Positions 11,451 through 22,300 of a stretch of DNA of 64,000 nucleotides are shown piece after piece. The stretch is taken from the NCBI GenBank assembly GCA_019054805.1, contig JAHQIY010000012.1:3162001-3226000 (forward strand), in the 5' to 3' direction. Numbering within the stretch: the stretch's first letter is position 1; each line of letters opens with the position of its first letter. The notes under the pieces are model-generated. The model was not told the origin of the DNA and did not search any database. It saw only the letters and a program-made list of their open reading frames with translations. Both the position numbers and the translations under genes were made by a program. The DNA comes from Brachionus manjavacas. Taxonomy: Eukaryota > Rotifera > Eurotatoria > Ploima > Brachionidae.

Positions 11451-11748
11451 AAAAGATAGAGATTAGTCAAACTGTTGATTAATTTTGAAAAATATTATTA
11501 ATAAATAAATCTAAGGCCTTTATTTCTTTCCTCAGCAGTTTTTTTTTTCCAGCTAATTTTTCTTTTTAAAAGCAAAATTATTTTTACCAGAAAATTTAAT
11601 CCACTTACTTATTTATTACGTTAAATAAGTATTCTAATTTTATTTAAGCTAATTTTTTTTGTCACAGCAAGATCTTTACTTATCAATTTGACATATTTTA
11701 AATAAAAAAAAATTTAAATACAAAGCTTGATTTTTAAAAATTCTGAAA

Positions 11749-14060
11749 ATGACAACAGTTTCAGGTTCTAGTTCGATTCTGAGAAATGCTATAGAAAATT
11801 TCGATGCAACAGAAAACTAAGCCTCAGCAATCGAGCTTGGATTACAAAAAAAAGCAGTCACGGTAAAGGAAAAATCTATGAAAAATGTGAAACTTATAAT
11901 AATATGGAAAGTGCTTTAAAAAAATTAATGACTCAATTGAAGGAATATAAAGTCTAAAAATTACACAACTGAGCAACTTTTTGCAGCGCTACAAGAAAAA
12001 AAAATTGCTCATCAAGTTATTAAGCTAAGTTATTTGAATTCTTTGTTTTACTTTACCACTTCAAAAATCAATCTAGATGAATTGACAAAAAAACATGGAT
12101 ATGACTGCGGAAACCTAGTTATAGGTGCACGTAGCCAAAAAAAGTAGCCCTACTTATAGGTGCAGGTAGCCAATAATGTCTAGGTAAACCTAGTTTTTTT
12201 AATTTTTTTTTAAACAGAATTAAAGGAAAAAGACAAATTTATATGCATTACTTTTATTTTCCATGTGATCCGCTACCTTGGCTACTTTTGAGCCAGTTTT
12301 TAACATATTGATAACTTCATGTTGTTCATTTTCATCCAACTTACGGTTCTTAGCGTCATGATCAAACAATTTCCTTAGAAACTTCATGATTATGAGTTAA
12401 ATTTAATTTTGTTGTTTTATACTTATCTTGTTTTTGAGCATGATTAATTCTTATGATTGCTTCATACCCATTTGCGTTATACCGTTGAACTGGTCTTTTA
12501 CAATTTCCACGGCTCTTAACAGATTCTAATTCCTTATGTCTCTTACATCGGAATTCATCGGAAGTTTGTTAGTTGCCTTACCTTGACTATCTTTATAATA
12601 ATTGCTATTTCTTACATTAAAAAGTTGATAAGTGTCTTCTTTCATTTTTCTATATGCATTTTCAAATTCATCATACTTTGCAAAACTCTTACCCAATTTT
12701 AGTAATTTAGTTTTACATTTTACTACAGTTTTAGATGGCACACTTTCATTATCAGGCATATCCGAAGATGAGTCAGACTCATTACTGCTTGATTCAATAA
12801 ATTCGTTTTATCATTAGAAATTTAAGATTGATTATAAGTAGAAATAAATTTTTTGATGTAAGAATTATCATGATCTTCCATGAAATACTTTTTTTTTTAA
12901 CTTCTTTTTGTTTGTTCTGATTCATTTTTATAATATATTGACGATTTTTGATAATACAGAATGAATTTATATCAAATAAAATCAAATTGTTTTTGAAAAA
13001 ACAGGAGAAACATAAAAAATGACGTCATTGTGATCATTTTTGTCCATTTAGTCTAATTATGTTAAATATTTTATTTTTAGGGGTAAATGGGTGGGATTTT
13101 TGGGTATTGAGGTGATACCTCATTAACCGCTTAACCCATAAAAAATAACAACATTAGACAACGGACCCATCGGCTATCTTTCTAAATTCTAGTAAAATTA
13201 TTTTCTATTAATTAAGACCCGCTGAAAACGATAAGCAAATAAGGTCAGTTCAAACTTGTTCCGTCATCGGATCAAAAATTGTCAAACATAATTACTAATT
13301 TGAAAAATTCTACCGAATTAGCCGAAAAAAAACTTTGAATTAAAAAAAAAAGGTTTAGAAATTTTTTAAAAATATTTCATATATATATTTGGATTCCTCT
13401 CTTCAAGATTTACAAGAATATGTGGGTTGTTTAAAAAAAAAGTTAAACGACTGATATATTTCGGTTTTTCAAATTACGTCACCGAATTTACATTAAATAC
13501 ATTTAGGCTGTGTTACCATAATAGTTTGTTAAGACAATTTATTTCAAAAAAAGTACTCATAAATAATATAAATTCATAGAACAAATGATAAATTAAGAAA
13601 AATAGGTACATTAATAAAATTGAATATAGATGCACCTAGCCAAACCTATTTATAGGCTTGATAAAATTTGTTGTCTTGGTACCCCTAGTTACAGGTTTAA
13701 AATTGATGGCTAGGAGCACCTATGACTAGGTGTCCCGAGTCTCGCTCAAAAAACATTGCAAAAATTATTGTGACAACATGCTAATTTATCTTGGTCGTCA
13801 TTTTAATCTTATTTAAAAGAGATAACAGCAGTTTGGAGAATTGAAATTAAAAAAAGGCTTAAAAATAGCGGTACTTGTAAATGGCTAAAAAACTTCTTTT
13901 GTAAACATATAATAGCGGTGTCTAGTAGGCTAAATCTCTGCCAAGTACCTTTATAAGCAAATTTTTTACCATCAGGTCAAAAATCGTGACCAACGCGAGA
14001 CTGATCATTATTATGACCAGATAAAAAATGATCTATTTTTGGCAAAGTAAAAATTTTACT
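11749..14060 (+). mobile_element. MULE with SWIM finger, split by a second MULE
   Basis: Plus-strand frames from the ATG at 11749 (MTTVSGSSSILRNAIENFD) to 12108, and again from 13737 to about 13960, appear to belong to one old coding sequence: the text reads into the inserted element as TKKHGYDC and out of it as ESRSKNIAKIIVTTC. At about 13870..13950 the reading LKNSGTCKWLKNFFCKHIIA with following VSSRLNLCQVP fits the SWIM zinc finger (CxC...CKH), the usual C-terminal domain of MULE transposases. The first Cys is degraded. Several stops and shifts are present. Confidence 0.5.
12109..13736 (-). mobile_element. Mutator-like element with terminal inverted repeats
   Basis: The ends are inverted repeats: GGAAACCTAGTTATAGGTGC at 12109 against GGGACACCTAGTCATAGGTG on the other strand from 13736, continuing to GTAGCCA/CTAGCCA. 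A second internal unit TATAGGTGCAGGTAGCCAA follows at the left. The minus strand encodes a leader (MEDHDNSYIKKFIS), an acidic Ser stretch, then at 12759..12390 a FAR1-like domain: VQRYNANGYEAIIRINHAQK, LNLTHNHEVSKE and LDENEQHEVINMLKTGSKVA. That N-terminal domain is typical of MULE transposases. The catalytic DDE part is absent, so the copy is internally deleted. No clear target duplication is visible. Confidence 0.65.
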
Positions 14061-14565
14061 CAGATTTAATTTTTTCAAAACTTTCAAATATAACAAATAA
14101 TAATTACGTTTATAGCAGATTTTGCAGTTCTAAATTTATAATAATGAAAATAAAATTAGTTACCATTTTCTCAAAGAAAATTGGTAATGACTGGTAAGTA
14201 AATTGTAAGTCAAAGTCATGACTTGACTTAAATCAAATTTTTATCAATACCTGCTTCATCTGGACCAGTTGAAAAATTATTTTCTAAATCTGGTTACATT
14301 TACTTAGCACATAGGTCAAGATTAACGGCCAGGAATTTGGAACCAACTACTTTATTGGTATCAAATACTAGAATTTATTAAGGATTTATTATGGATTTAT
14401 TAAGTCATTGACTTGACTTGACTTAAGACTTGTGACTTTAAAACAAGTCTGGACAAATCTGATTCAAATTTTGTTTTAAAATTTAATTGAACAATTAAAA
14501 CTTTAATTCACAAAAATATTTTTACATAATTTTTTCAATCATATTTTGAATCATAGAAAATCTTG
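14061..14565. other. No gene seen
   Basis: AT-rich DNA between two mobile elements. Several variants of TGACTTGACTTAAGTC-like text (14210..14460) make a loose internal repeat, but no family was identified. Confidence 0.5.
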
Positions 14566-15260
14566 ACAAAATTCTGAACAATTCTATGGTTTAACTTTTT
14601 TATTTTAATGCTTTATTTTTCTTAAAAAATCTCTCCAAATCATGTGATTTTTAACAAATTTGTCAAATTTGAATTCTTTTATTAACATTTTTAGATTAAA
14701 CTAAAGAATTCGATATTTTTAGGTGCTCAACTACTGTTTTTTTCGATTTTCCTGAAAAATATGCTTTAAGGACTTGACCGTATGTCGCACCACTATTGTA
14801 ACCTACTAAACACCGCCAAAATCGTCGGTTATTTTTTTGAAAGCTCAGAACCCAAATACTTTTCTTTTGCTTCAGCTAAAAGCTCCATCATTCTTGGAAA
14901 TGTCTGATTTGTTCTTGCTCTTATATACTGTTTAAGTACCACCAAAGACCTTCTATAGGATTCTTCAGATTCGGATGAAGTAAAAAAATCATGGTAATCA
15001 TTATTTATATCGGGTTAAACGTCTATTTCCATATGATCATCTTCATCTTCTTCCTCTTCATTAAATTTTTTTTGACCGAAAACTCCAAGGTTACTAACAC
15101 GAGATTGATTATATTTTGATTCTTTAGGGATTTTTCACTGAATTATATTTATACTTAGATGAAGTTTTTAGTAAAATTTGGAAAAAATATCAATAGAATA
15201 TTAATATACAAATTTGTCAATTATCACATGATATATGTTAAGTTTATTGTCAATTAATTA
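14566..15260 (-). mobile_element. Short inverted-repeat element with conserved peptide (copy B)
   Basis: Left end 14566..14690 and right end 15245..15150 are inverted relative to each other (shared AAATCATGTGAT...AACAAATTTGTCAAA) and both match copy A at 1919. The minus strand encodes, from about 15145, ESKYNQSRVSNLGVFGQKKF, an acidic tract (EEEEDEDDHMEID), one stop, then DYHDFFTSSESEESYRRSLV, LKQYIRARTNQTFPRMMELL and AEAKEKYLGSELSKK before a stop at about 14840; another frame stays open beyond. The family is unknown to me. Two copies sharing both DNA ends and a peptide argue for a small DNA transposon or MITE carrying host-like coding sequence. Confidence 0.5.
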
Positions 15261-15600
15261 CTTATTTGGAATTTAATATTTGTATTTCTTTTTTAAATTT
15301 AATTTTGAATGCTAGATACAATTACTTTTGAAAAATTCAGAAGAAAACTTTACATTAAATCAGTTATACAATTAAATACAATTACATTTAAAAATCGATT
15401 TATCAATGGATTGAAAAATGTTCAGTTCTATTTTCTTAATCTACATAGCAAGCAAATCATGATTTACATTAAAATTATTTAAATTAAACCAAAATATTGT
15501 ATTTATACCTAAAGATAAACTCTTTGAATTGAAATGATATTTTGAATCTATCATCAACTTCAAGATGACGTAAATGAAGAAATAAGAATGTTAAGAGGGA
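15261..15600. other. No gene seen
   Basis: AT-rich spacer. A short GA-repeat (GAGAGAGAAAGAGAGAGAG) starts just after it at about 15617. Confidence 0.5.
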
Positions 15601-15684
15601 ATATCATCAGAGTCCAGAGAGAGAAAGAGAGAGAGTTCCTCTGCTCAAATTAAAAATGGTTTTGCAACTTGACATGCCTTTTTC

Positions 15685-15930
15685 TCAGGCAGAGTAGTGC
15701 TGCATCGTTTCAGAAAATGTGGTAAAATCTAAGTCAACTGCTGGCTTCAAAGCGGCTTTAGCTAGATTTAATGGAATTGGCTGCTACAGCTCTACACTGT
15801 CAGATGGCGGTGATGGGCTCACGTGATCTGTCGCAGCAAGAACCACTTCTCCTTCTACTTTTGTTAATAGTGTTAAATTAATCAAATTTATTTTTTGTTT
15901 TGATTTTGCTACATTATTTCTACGTTTTGC
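15685..15930 (-). pseudogene. Coding-like stretch with one in-frame TAG
   Basis: On the minus strand a frame of about 80 codons runs from 15930 to TGA at 15687..15685 with a single TAG after SPPSDSVEL. Text on either side is protein-like: LLTKVEGEVVLAATDHVSPS and NLAKAALKPAVDLDFTTFSE, ending TMQHYSA. The plus strand is also open for about 40 codons here (VVKSKSTAGFKAALARFNGI). Base composition is markedly less AT-rich than the surroundings. It may be a terminal exon, a decayed gene, or an unknown element. It lies 375 bp beyond the YEATS2 stop in an unrelated frame. Confidence 0.3.
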
Positions 15931-16304
15931 TCAACTTCCAAAGATGATAAACATACTAAAAAGCTTTTATTTTTTTCTCCAAGGTATTGATTTACATTTC
16001 ATGATAATTTTTATTTTTAGAATAGAGACTGATAAACAAGTCTTGTTTTTTTTTTATCTTGTTTTATTTAAAATATCGAATTAAAAATAAATCAAAAATA
16101 ACACTTTTAACACCAAAAAGCTAAAATGACTTAATGTTATTTTTGGAATTTAATAAAAAAAAATCTTTTAAAATTTTTTATTTAAGCAATTCTAATCTTA
16201 TTAATTAACTAACTAATTGAACAACTTTTAATAAAATTTTATTATTTTTATTCAATCCAAGTTAATAAATTTAATTTAAACAAATCTAATAAAATTGGTA
16301 TCAA

Positions 16305-19300
16305 CTAATGGTAACATTTACTTGGTCGTGCCATGTATTTGTTGGTCAAAAAGTCGTATTTCTCATGTTTGTTTATTGTCCTAAAAATGTCAACTACATT
16401 TAAATAATCGGGAAATTTCTGGCAACCAGCAGAGAGCTCCGGCATTTGGTCATTTCGTTTTGCACTTTCATTAAATCGATCAGACCTGGTCGAGTCGAAA
16501 TAAACATCTGAACAAGTCTGACGGACCAGATCTTCGGCAAAACGCTTGGCCAAACGAAACAAAAACCTCTCAGTCAAGTCACATGTGAACACATTTGACT
16601 CGTCAGCTGCCTGGTCGTGTACAGCAGCAATCTTTGCCAAACAAGTCTTCAGACTCAACTGCTTCAGTAGCTCTTGGACATATTTTGTCTCTGTGCATGG
16701 TTCTATGTGATTTTTTTGACTAAAAAACAGCTCTTGGTCCAAGTTTTGCTCTAAGCTTGCCTTTGAATTTCCATGTTCATTTGGGTCTTCATTTTCCACA
16801 TCTATGATCACTTGGTCGTTTTCATTTTGACTGTACATTTTCCAAAAATCATCTGGTTTTAAAAAACTGACAGGCTGTAGAGAGTCGACATAGTGAAATT
16901 CTTGCATTACCTGGCTTTCGTCATAGCTAATGATCTTGCGGTCAAGAGACATTATTTGCATGTGCTGGTACTCGAGAGGCGTGTAGCCATGAGAGCGCAG
17001 CCACAAAACTATTGATTTAGTTGACCATGGTTTCATTTTTTTTAGATCATACTTTTCGATTAGATAAGAGCACCTTTTTTTTATGTACAAAGCTCGGATC
17101 CATTCATTAGCGCGTCTTTTTGCGTAGGGCCACGAGTAAAACTCGTGAATTGACTGAGCGCTGAACGCAAGTTTTCGGCCTTTCTGGCGCCTATCAACAA
17201 TTATGGGAAAATGTCTGATGGACTCGTTTAGTAAATTTTCGAAGTTGATTTTTTTTCTTTTCAAATTTAGGTTTTTTATTTTTTCAATCAACAAATTAGA
17301 GCTGTAAAAATTGTCTATTTTTGAGGCAATTTCATTTTGGGTAGAGCTTGTTTTGATTTTGGTCAATTGTTCATTTGAGAATTTAATTTTTTTTGAACAA
17401 ATTGTGCCAGCAGATGCTAGTAGGCTTTTGGAAAATAAATCTTTTTTAATTAATAGAGTTTTTTAATTAGATCCGAATAATTTTTTTCTCTAAACCAAAA
17501 ATTCGAATTTCTAAATACCTAAATTGGTAATGTGAACTTTTTTTTAAGGTCAATTATTCAAATAAAATGCAAACCAAGTTTAAAAATTTAAATTTTTCTT
17601 AATTTAGAAAACAAAATAAAATAAGAAATAAGAAATTTTAAAAGTTGAAAAAATGCTTTCTTATTTTTTTTAAATTAAATACGGCCGTCAGTAAAGTTCT
17701 CTACAAATTTAGTAAATATTTTATCAAATATAGTAAAAAATTTCTTATATTCAAAAATAACATAATTTATTGAGAAAAATATCATATAAACAAAAATTAT
17801 TCAATTTATTTATTATTGTTTATTTGTAAATCTGCATCGAGCGTTAGCTCCTTCAGAGAAAAATAAAAATAAAATTAAATCAAAATAAGAATTAAAAAAT
17901 AAAGTTAAATAAATGAAATGAAATGTTTTTGAAAGGCAGTAAATTGACATAAAAGTTGATATATTAATTCATATTAATATCTTAATTCTTTATCTCTTTT
18001 CAACAATTTTTTTCTAATTGAAAAAGTAAAGTAAGTTACTTGAACGTATTATTTATACAAGAATATACAATTTTCTTGAAAGAAATAACCTACTTATAAA
18101 TGAGCAATCAGGATTTAGAAAAAATAGGCGCACACCGGATAATCTTTATTTTCTTATACAGTACATCCTAAAACTAACTTCATCGATTTCTTTCCTCTCC
18201 TCTTCCTCTCTTCTTCCTCACTTATTCCTCTCCTCTTCCTCTCTTCTTCCTCACTTCCGGTATCCACAGCACTTCCTCTCTTCTTCCTCACTTATTCCTT
18301 TCCTCTTCCTCTCTTCTTCCTCACTTCCGGTATCCACAGCAGACTTTTTTCTTTCTATTAAAAGACTCTACTACTTTTTGTACAGTACATCCTAAAACTA
18401 ACTTCATCGCTTTCTTTTCCTTTCCTCTTCCTTTCCTCTTCCTTTCCTCTTCCTTTCCTCTTCCTTTCCTCTTCCTTTCCTCTTCCTTTCCTCTTCCTTT
18501 CCTCTTCCTTTCCTCTTCCTTCCTTTTTCTTTGAGGAAAGGAAGAGGAAAGGAAGAGGAAAGGAAAAGAAAGCGATGAAGTTAGTTTTATGATGTATTGT
18601 ACAAAAAGTAGTAGAGTCTTTTAATAGAAAGAAAAAAGTCGGCTGTTTGTATTTAGACATTTCTAAAGCTTTCGATAGAGTTTGGTATGATGGACTAATT
18701 TATAAGCTAATTAAATTTAATCTTCCTCCTTATCTTATTTATTGCATCAGATCATTTCTTCATTCCAGATCTTTTGTAGTAAAAGTAAACGGACATTTGA
18801 GTGACCAATACTCAATTAAAGCAGGGGTTCCACAAGGATCAGTAATTAGTCCGCTTCTTTTCAGCATTTTCATTAATGACATACCTAAAAGAAATAAGAC
18901 CAATAGCCAATACTCTCTTCTTTTTGCAGATGACTTGGCTACCTTTTTTATTTTTAAAAAGAAAGGGAATCTCGAGAGTTTAATTAATAAGTACTTAAAC
19001 GAAATTGAAAAATGGATTTTCAAATGGAAAATGAAAATGTCTGCTGAAAAGTCATGCTACACGATCTTTGAAAAAAACTCTAGAAAAAAAAACTAATCTT
19101 GACCTAAAATTGTATGAAACAGTTTAAATCTAAAAGAAAAAGTTAAGTTCTTAGGAATTACATTAGACTCAAAACTTACATTTAGTTTAATGGTGGATGA
19201 GATAAAAGAGCGCTGTAACTCAAGACTAAATATTATTAAATATCTATCGAATAAAAAATGGGGCCTAAAACCCAAAACATTAGGAAATCTATATAAATCC

Positions 19301-22300
19301 TTAACAGGATCAATTCTAGATTATGCTTTTCCTTGTTTAAATTCACTCACAGAAACTAACATAAAAAAATACAAGTAATTCAAAATACAGCAGTAAGATC
19401 CATCTTGAAACTGGTTTTCAGACTGGTGGAGGAATACAAAGAAGGTTTCGAAGCAAGATAATTGAATACCCAACTCCATTGTGTAATTGCTACTTTACTA
19501 TTTCTTCTTTTTTCCCTGAAAAATCAGACATTTAAAAATATGTATCCTGTTATTCTCTATATCAATAAATTTAATTTTATCTGCTTCTATTTTAACTTAT
19601 TTTATTTTATTTTTATTTTTTTTTTTAATCTGAAGGAGACTTAGCTCAGTACAGATATACAAAAAAATAAATAAATTTTTTACCAAATAACTTGAGTCAA
19701 AGCTTAAAAATGAATAATCAAGAGCAAACTAAATTTAGCGAGAGCGTTCTTTTAAAACTGGATGATCAGACTCTTGTCGACGCCGAAGAATTGCCATATC
19801 AGCATATATTGAAAGAACCTTCAACCAAGAGGAAAAGGAGTCAAAATTTGTCAAACGTGTTACAGCGAGATGAAGAAAAAAAATGGCTTTTATTGTCCAA
19901 ACGGCTGCACAAAAAAGCAAAATCAGAAAGAAAATAATTTTTTCCTTTGATATTATTTTTTTTGGAGATAATTCATAAAATTAATTGCTCAATAAAATGT
20001 TTTTTTAAGTTAAATAATTTTCTTTTTGCTTTTTTTTTTATCATTTTATAAAATAAAATGAAAAACTATAGAAAAAATTATATGTTATAGGTATTTGATA
20101 AAAGTTTTTTATATTTTGTGGAAACTTTACTGAGTAAATTATTTGCATCTTTTATCGGTCATTAAATACCATATAATTTCCATCACTTTAATTTTGAAAA
20201 TAAAGTGATGGAAGTTCCTAGTTGTGGGCAACAGCCTTTAAACGTCACACCGTGTACCACACAAAAAAATCATATCCCATTCTTTATAATGTTGTGCAAT
20301 ACATTTTTTGTATTGCAGCTACATCAATTCCTGCGGAACAGCTTCTTTCACATACTGGTAATAGTCTTTGAGAGAGACGCAACAGACTGTCGCCTGACAA
20401 ATTAGACACATTTATGGTTATTCAAGAAAGTAGATAGTGTGTTATAGTCAACTTTTTTTCAAATATTTTCTAAACAATTAAAACTTTTGAATCAAATGAA
20501 AAATTTATTTGTTTTTTTAAAGTGAATTTTTTTTTGGTTTAAATTTAATATTTAAATAACATTTTCTAAATTTTGGATGAAATTTAAACAAATTTTGAAA
20601 AATGTCAAATAACATCACTACAGTTTTTAAATGTTTTAATGTTAAAAGTTAATGTCTTGATCATTTAATTTGAGTGAAAATAAAGGAACATGATCAAAAA
20701 GCAAATAACATTCCTAAAAACCCTTTTTAAATTTTTTGTATTTTGACCAAGAGTTTGGTAAAAATAAGGGCTCATTTTCGAGCTTTAGAGAAAAGAATTA
20801 AAAATTTCACAGTTTTCAATTGTGAAGCTGGTCTTCGAGGTTTAAATGCACCTGAAAAATTATATGCGCTATGAAAAATTAGGACTCAAAGGGAAAGATT
20901 GCGTCGGCTTTGACAAGAAATACGGATACCAAAAGAGGTCCTTAAATGGACAAGGGCGTCATAAGGTCAATGATTGTATATTTATTTATAACAAATTTAT
21001 TAAAATTCTAGATAATTCTAAGAAACTTAATGTTGGTTAAAAAAGAACTCGTAGTAGACCTAAACAAGTCAATAAAGCTTTATTGAGATGGTTCTTTTTC
21101 TATATTTTATATTTTAATTGATTTTGATTAAAAAAAATTTTATTTTAAAGAAAAAAAAATTTAAATCTTTTATACTTAATTAATCTAAATTTTGGTGTAT
21201 TTTGGCGCTTATGTTTTTTAATTGATAATTTTTTTTTTGTTGAATGGTAAATATGGGAATAAAAATTAATTATTCTGGTGATAAATTTCATTTTTTTGAT
21301 GATTAAATTTTGATCATTAATTTTTTAATCAAAGATTCAAGATATTTAATGATATAAAAAATATAAAATATTTAGCCGTCATATTAGTGATCAAATCGTC
21401 AAATAAGAAAAAAATTGATTATCATATAAATAGAGAACTATTAGTTAAAATTAAAATTAATAATTTGACTTTTAATAAATTAAAATTTTTTATTTAATTT
21501 TCGATATGACGATTTTATTTATTTTCATATGAAAATTTAATTATTGATAATACGGGTTAATATGCATCCTATTTAAATAAAAATTGCCCCTTTTCAATCC
21601 TGGCGGATAATGAGGAGGCGCTCATTTCCTTTTCCAGTACCAATCTGACACATAGATTACTGCATCGAGTTGATCAATGCACTGCGGGTTTTGAACTTTC
21701 GATCCTCAGCTTGCATAACTAACAAGCAAACCATTCGGTTCTACGGGCTATAATCCTACAAAAATACCACCCAAAATTATTAATCACATAATTTTTTTCT
21801 GATCAGCAAATATTTTTTAATATAAAATCAATTTTAAAATATTAATTTAATGCTGGATTTATTAATTTTATCTATTGACACCTTGCTATTCTAAAGGATA
21901 AGAACAGATGATGCTTTGGAAAAAAAAGAGTTTGTACAATTTCTAAAAATTCTTTTATACTATTGAAAAATTATTAAAATTTCTTCCGCAGGAATTAAAA
22001 GCCAATTTGAACAAACTTTTTTCTGGATTTAAATATTAATAAGCCCATCTATTCATCTCTTCTTTGCTCATTTGATTTAAAAAAATAAAAAAAATTTTTT
22101 TTAACTTACTTATTTTTTCCGAATCAGTTTCATTATTTTTGGCATTGTCGGAGCCAACTTTAAAAATTACTAATTTTTTATTCAAATGTTTCAAAAAATC
22201 CGAATTATTTTGAGAACTGTTGCTAGCAGCCAAGTGGTTCGAAGCCAATGGTTTGGTCGACAAAACTAAATTGTTGCTCAGTGGCTTGGCTAATTGAATG

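Larger units (their letters stand above)
17441..22109 (-). other. YEATS2 intron 3, 4669 bp, filled with mobile elements
   Basis: The donor is A|GTAAGT at 22110/22109 and the acceptor AAAAAAG at 17441. It contains LINE ends in both orientations, a long purine/pyrimidine palindrome, MULE and hAT fragments and a SINE, listed separately. All other introns in the window except the 2171-bp intron 2 are 42-55 bp. Confidence 0.85.

Noticed and set aside
18217-18345. CRISPR-like repeats
   Set aside because: Two 73-bp tandem units of low-complexity pyrimidine text inside a eukaryotic LINE; no spacers and no cas genes.
21680-21760. Functional tRNA gene
   Set aside because: The anticodon-like loop is nine bases, the B box is decayed and the acceptor stem does not close; a SINE head fits better.
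22036-22109. End of the YEATS2 exon-3 frame as the natural C-terminus
   Set aside because: The donor at 22110/22109 joins in phase with 17440, which carries the conserved YEATS2 C-terminal module. The extension is intronic; it may matter only as retained intron.
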